From NCBI RefSeq assembly GCF_023101085.1, contig NZ_CP064703.1:4836001-4900000 (forward strand): a DNA stretch of 64,000 bases, in the 5' to 3' direction. The notes beneath the pieces were generated by a model. The model saw nothing but the letters and a program-made list of their open reading frames with translations, did not search any database and was not told the origin of the DNA. Shown piece after piece: positions 61,224 through 64,000 of the stretch; within the stretch, counting starts at the first letter, position 1, and the number at the start of each line of letters is the position of its first letter. The translations under genes and the position numbers were made by a program. The DNA comes from Bradyrhizobium sp. 170 (GTDB taxonomy: Bacteria > Pseudomonadota > Alphaproteobacteria > Rhizobiales > Xanthobacteraceae).

Positions 61224-61748
61224 TCAACTTGAAGCAGGCCAGGACGACTGGTCCTTTGGCAAACGTCCGGCTGGATCGTGCACTTGAACCAGATGGGGAG
61301 ACGCCCCCCAACGCCACAGGACAAGATTCGACATGTCTGGCCGAGCGCCATTCGCGAAGGATGGCACCAGAACTCCGGCAGCGCCTTTTGCAATCAGACG
61401 CGTGGCAATATCCCACGACGCGGGAGTCCGACCGTTGGCGCGATCGTAAGCCCATGCACAGGACAACGCCGCGAGATCGATATCCTCGGTGGCGCGCGCC
61501 GCGTCGGTTCGCAGATCGATGATATCTTCGACGTCGACGTTGTAGGAGCAGATGGTGAGCGGGTCGATGCGATGCCCGAAGCCATGGCCCATCTCGGTCA
61601 ACATTCCCTCAATCGTCAGCGCCAGGTAAAGCGCGGGTGTACCGACCGGATTGAACCGTCCGCCCTTCGCCGCCGCACCATCGCCCGACGTCGGCGACCA
61701 CGCCCACCTCGGATCATGTCCGCGATAGCAAACGCCCTGCCATCTCAA
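61224..61748 (-). CDS. RES-domain toxin (NAD+ phosphorylase family)
   Basis: The 174-residue protein matches the RES family, which depletes NAD+ by phosphorolysis: CYRGHDPRWAWSPTSGDGAAAKGGRFNPVGTPALYLALTIEGMLTEMG contains the conserved Arg and Glu, and the conserved Ser is in SFANGARPDMSN. It overlaps the upstream Xre antitoxin gene by four bases (ATGA). The pair is a RES-Xre type II toxin-antitoxin module. Confidence 0.88.
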   Translation of the reverse strand: MRWQGVCYRGHDPRWAWSPTSGDGAAAKGGRFNPVGTPALYLALTIEGMLTEMGHGFGHRIDPLTICSYNVDVEDIIDLRTDAARATEDIDLAALSCAWAYDRANGRTPASWDIATRLIAKGAAGVLVPSFANGARPDMSNLVLWRWGASPHLVQVHDPAGRLPKDQSSWPASS

Positions 61749-62227
61749 GCAAAGCCGCCAGTGGCGATGTGATCAAGATAATCGCGGACAGCAGCCGCCT
61801 TGCCTTCCTTCACCAGGGATTCGGCGGTGCGACCGCCAAAGGCAGCGATCGGCTCCGCGCGATACCACGCCATCGCTTGTTTTTCGCCGCCAGCCCAACC
61901 GGCGATGCGGCCGACGATTTCCAGCATTTCGGTGGCGCGGGCCTGCGTTTTCGGGGCCGAAACACGTGTCACGCGATACACCGTCTCGGGCTTGACGCCG
62001 ATGGTTTCGGCGAACTGCTGCTTGGACATGCCAAAGCGTTCCGCGACTCGATCGACGATCACGAAGCCCTTGGGATCGAAGAATTGGGAGACGAGAGGCT
62101 TGCTCAGCATCACGGGCTTATCTGACTTGCGAGCTGCAGCGGCGCTGCCCTTGTGCAGCGATTTGGCTCGCGCGGCAATCCCGCGTACGGTTTTGCCGCC
62201 GCGCGTTGGGTGTTTTGATGCAGTCAT
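61745..62227 (-). CDS. Xre/MbcA/ParS-type antitoxin of the RES module
   Basis: The 160-residue protein has an Xre HTH (VDRVAERFGMSKQQFAETIGVKPETVYR near 58-85) and a C-terminal DUF2384/MbcA-ParS-Xre toxin-binding domain (MLEIVGRIAGWAGGEKQAMAWYRAEPIAAFGGRTAESLVKEG). It should bind the RES toxin and repress its own promoter. Two operator-like half-sites lie just upstream. Confidence 0.9.
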   Translation of the reverse strand: MTASKHPTRGGKTVRGIAARAKSLHKGSAAAARKSDKPVMLSKPLVSQFFDPKGFVIVDRVAERFGMSKQQFAETIGVKPETVYRVTRVSAPKTQARATEMLEIVGRIAGWAGGEKQAMAWYRAEPIAAFGGRTAESLVKEGKAAAVRDYLDHIATGGFA

Positions 62228-62241
62228 GGCAGCTACCTGAC

Positions 62242-62269
62242 GCCATAAATATATGGCATTCTATATGGC
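62242..62269. promoter_or_regulatory. Operator-like palindrome upstream of the Xre-RES pair
   Basis: GCCATA-AATA-TATGGC at 62242-62257 is a perfect inverted repeat, and another TATGGC half-site follows at 62264-62269. The first lies 15 bases before the Xre start, consistent with autorepression by Xre. Confidence 0.6.
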
Positions 62270-62344
62270 ACGGATTCCTGGTTTTGTCCACCTTTCGCTG
62301 GCCAGGCTACCCGAGCCCGGCCAAGCCCCCGCGCGCCTCGTCAG

Positions 62345-62935
62345 CTACTGCACGACGTCGAGTTTGACCTTGGCGACACCCTTCCCCACCATTCCCAGCG
62401 CGTCGGCCGCGGAATAGGAGACGTCGACAACACGCCCCTGAACATAGGGACCGCGGTCATTGACCCGCACCGTCACCGACTGGCCGCTCGCGACGTTTGT
62501 CACGCGCAACTTGGTGCCGAAGGGCAACGTTGGATGGGCGGCGGTCATGTCGAGCGTGTTGAACTTTTCGCCGCTCGCGGTCTTGGTTCCCTCGGTGTAG
62601 AAGCTGGCAACCCCATGCGAGGCCGTTTTGACGCCGCCTGCATCCCCGCGCGACGCGAACGGGGTGTGCTTTCTCAACGCCACCACGCGCCTCTTCATCA
62701 TGGACGATGTCGTTCGATCGTGGTCCACCGACGCCTGCCGGCTGGCGCGAAGTTCGGATTTCTGGGTGACGACCGAGGACTGCGCGCAGGCCGCAAGCGA
62801 TGCGGCTGCGAGCGTGACAGCAAGCAGCCGTATGAACTTCCCGGCACACGCGGCCGGGATTAACGGCGCTTCAAGTTGAGTATGGCCTGCCCTGACGTCG
62901 ACGCACGAAGTACTGATGCAGCCAATGGAAGACAT
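62345..62935 (-). CDS. rlpA: RlpA-like septal ring lipoprotein
   Basis: The 196-residue product has a lipobox (VTLAAASLAAC near 59) and the RlpA double-psi beta-barrel: GVASFYTEGTKTASGEKFNTLDMTAAHPTLPFGTKLRVTN and VRVNDRGPY with its conserved Asp. RlpA is a lytic transglycosylase acting on denuded peptidoglycan at the septum in some bacteria. There is no SPOR domain in this short form, which often means a different role. The start is uncertain: ATG 62935 gives a short N-terminal lead before the hydrophobic segment. Confidence 0.85.
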   Translation of the reverse strand: MSSIGCISTSCVDVRAGHTQLEAPLIPAACAGKFIRLLAVTLAAASLAACAQSSVVTQKSELRASRQASVDHDRTTSSMMKRRVVALRKHTPFASRGDAGGVKTASHGVASFYTEGTKTASGEKFNTLDMTAAHPTLPFGTKLRVTNVASGQSVTVRVNDRGPYVQGRVVDVSYSAADALGMVGKGVAKVKLDVVQ

Positions 62936-63120
62936 GTTGCAATCCCCCGCTCGCGCCCCAGCCCAAGCCGAAAACCAACACGCGGCAATGGCGGGACCGA
63001 ATCCGGGCGGAAGCGTGGCCGGACGCGAACAGCCACGATTTCCACAGCGCAATTCCGTTCGAGTGTGGTGATTGCGTCACAGGATTTGCTGGATCCTGTA
63101 GCCACTACCAGCGAGCTATG

Positions 63121-64000
63121 TCAGGAAATCTCGTAGACCGACACCTTGTCCGCGATGCCGCTCAACGCCACGCGTCTCGTCGCCGGCTTCAGCCCGTTGC
63201 TCTCGAGCAGGGCCCGGGCATGGGCGTTCTCCACCACCTGCTCCGTCACCACGATCGAGCGTGAGGCCGCAAGGCCCTGGACCCGCGACGCGATATTGAC
63301 CGTCTGGCCAAAATAGTCCTGCTGGCCATTGAGCGTGACCGCGAGGCATGAGCCTTCGTGGATGCCCATCTTCAGCCGCAGGCTCTGGTGCTGACGCTCG
63401 GCGCCAAGATCGCTCATCGCCTCGCGCATGCGGATTGCAGCGGCAATGGCGCGGTCGGGCGTCTCGAAGGTCGCCATGATGGCATCGCCGATGGTCTTCA
63501 CCACCGCCCCCCTTTCGGACACGATGATCTCCTGCAGCAGCCTGAAATGCTCGTTGACGAGATCGAAGGCTGTGAGGTCACCGACGCGCTCGTAGAGCTC
63601 GGTGGAATCCTTGAGATCGCTGAACAGGAAAGTCAGGCTCAGGATCTTGAGGCGCTGACCGATGGCGAGCGTGTCGGTCCGGTAGATATCGCGAAAAGTC
63701 TGATTGGTGAGGAGACGCGTTGCCGTGAGAACCGATTTTCGTCGCTTCAGGAGGTCATCCAGCGTCGGGTTCGCCACCCATACCGCCGGCAACACGCGAC
63801 CGTCGGTGCGGTTGTCCAACGCCAGGCGCAGTGGCCCGGGGCGCAGGGTAACGTTGTCGACGGGAACCTGGATCTTGTTGAAGATCACGGACAGGTTCTG
63901 GCGCTCGCTGGTCTCTTCGCCGCTGACCTCCAGGAATTGGGCCGCATGCGTCACGGGATCGAACATGATCAGCGTGCCCTGCGGCACCTGCAGGGAAAGG
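63121..64000 (-). CDS. Class III adenylate/guanylate cyclase, partial
   Basis: The reading frame runs off the right edge of the window. The visible 293 residues contain an N-terminal DUF5939-like region and a C-terminal class III cyclase domain: LTFLFSDLKDSTELYERVGD with the metal Asp, and VVKTIGDAIMATFETPDRA, then KMGIHEGSCLAVTLNGQQDYFGQTVNIASR. Such cyclases make cAMP or cGMP. The domain lacks a membrane segment in the visible part, so its sensor lies beyond the window or in the DUF5939 region. Confidence 0.85.
   Translation of the reverse strand, partial: LSLQVPQGTLIMFDPVTHAAQFLEVSGEETSERQNLSVIFNKIQVPVDNVTLRPGPLRLALDNRTDGRVLPAVWVANPTLDDLLKRRKSVLTATRLLTNQTFRDIYRTDTLAIGQRLKILSLTFLFSDLKDSTELYERVGDLTAFDLVNEHFRLLQEIIVSERGAVVKTIGDAIMATFETPDRAIAAAIRMREAMSDLGAERQHQSLRLKMGIHEGSCLAVTLNGQQDYFGQTVNIASRVQGLAASRSIVVTEQVVENAHARALLESNGLKPATRRVALSGIADKVSVYEIS

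Noticed and set aside
1..64000. CRISPR array or tRNA/rRNA genes
   Set aside because: No regularly spaced repeats of suitable length were seen, and no stretch could be folded by eye into a tRNA with a matching anticodon arm. The palindromic repeats are dispersed and irregular.

Overview
The window reads as a chromosomal segment of a Bradyrhizobium-like alphaproteobacterium (Nitrobacteraceae). The grounds are high GC content, a mitochondrial-type NADH dehydrogenase accessory subunit (NDUFA12), a GapR/DUF2312 nucleoid protein, an adenosylcobalamin-dependent ribonucleotide reductase, several tripartite-tricarboxylate and TAXI binding proteins, BA14K proteins, and promoters that fit the alphaproteobacterial general-stress sigma factor EcfG. 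Identification is by pattern recognition only; no database search was possible.

Layout. 1-171 is the end of accC. 0.3-3.3 kb is a three-gene signalling operon (CHASE3 histidine kinase, single-domain response regulator, receiver-HisKA_2 kinase) behind a consensus EcfG-type promoter. 3.5-5.1 kb is an AbiE-type toxin-antitoxin pair whose toxin has lost one base near its start. 5.1-10.7 kb is an IclR-controlled catabolic operon (tricarboxylate-type binding protein, flavin reductase, FAA hydrolase, HpaH-like hydratase, RidA, LigI-like amidohydrolase). 10.7-13.6 kb holds an AEC transporter and the housekeeping pair aat and DUF2155. 13.9-18.7 kb is an accessory island with a predicted ABC-three-component (ABC-3C) conflict system: a small membrane peptide, a C-terminal-domain component, a middle component and an SMC-like ATPase that is frameshifted. 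18.8-28.1 kb carries metabolic and regulatory genes (SDR, HSL-type hydrolase, NhaD-like permease, nuclease/phosphatase, a GlxA regulator divergent from an isonitrile-hydratase-like protein, and a MarR regulator with its probable membrane target). NDUFA12 follows at 28.2 kb. In many alphaproteobacteria accC, aat, DUF2155 and NDUFA12 lie together; here they are spread over 28 kb.

28.8-39.2 kb holds a BA14K protein, two EamA transporters, a second CHASE3 signalling pair, an HNH nuclease, a RelE/ParE-type toxin-antitoxin pair, a PanE-like reductase and an MFS pump divergent from a cysteine-cluster HTH regulator. nrdJ occupies 40.0-43.7 kb behind a long leader. From 43.7 to 61.2 kb the region is mosaic: small secreted or membrane proteins, a probable HEPN protein, a ClpP-like periplasmic protein, gene fragments (PaiB and EamA remnants), a duplicated 111-bp block, a structured element with short ORFs, and many palindromic repeats of two families, two of which supply the stop codons of pdxY and hisC. 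The end holds a RES-Xre toxin-antitoxin module, an RlpA-like lipoprotein and a class III nucleotide cyclase that runs off the window.

The most unusual items are the ABC-3C operon with a GDIVGRDK motif shared between its membrane peptide and its CTD component, the structured element at 50.8-51.2 kb, the MarR and IclR circuits whose operators can be read directly from the sequence, and the two EcfG-type promoters. No tRNA, rRNA, CRISPR array, integrase or complete insertion sequence was recognised.
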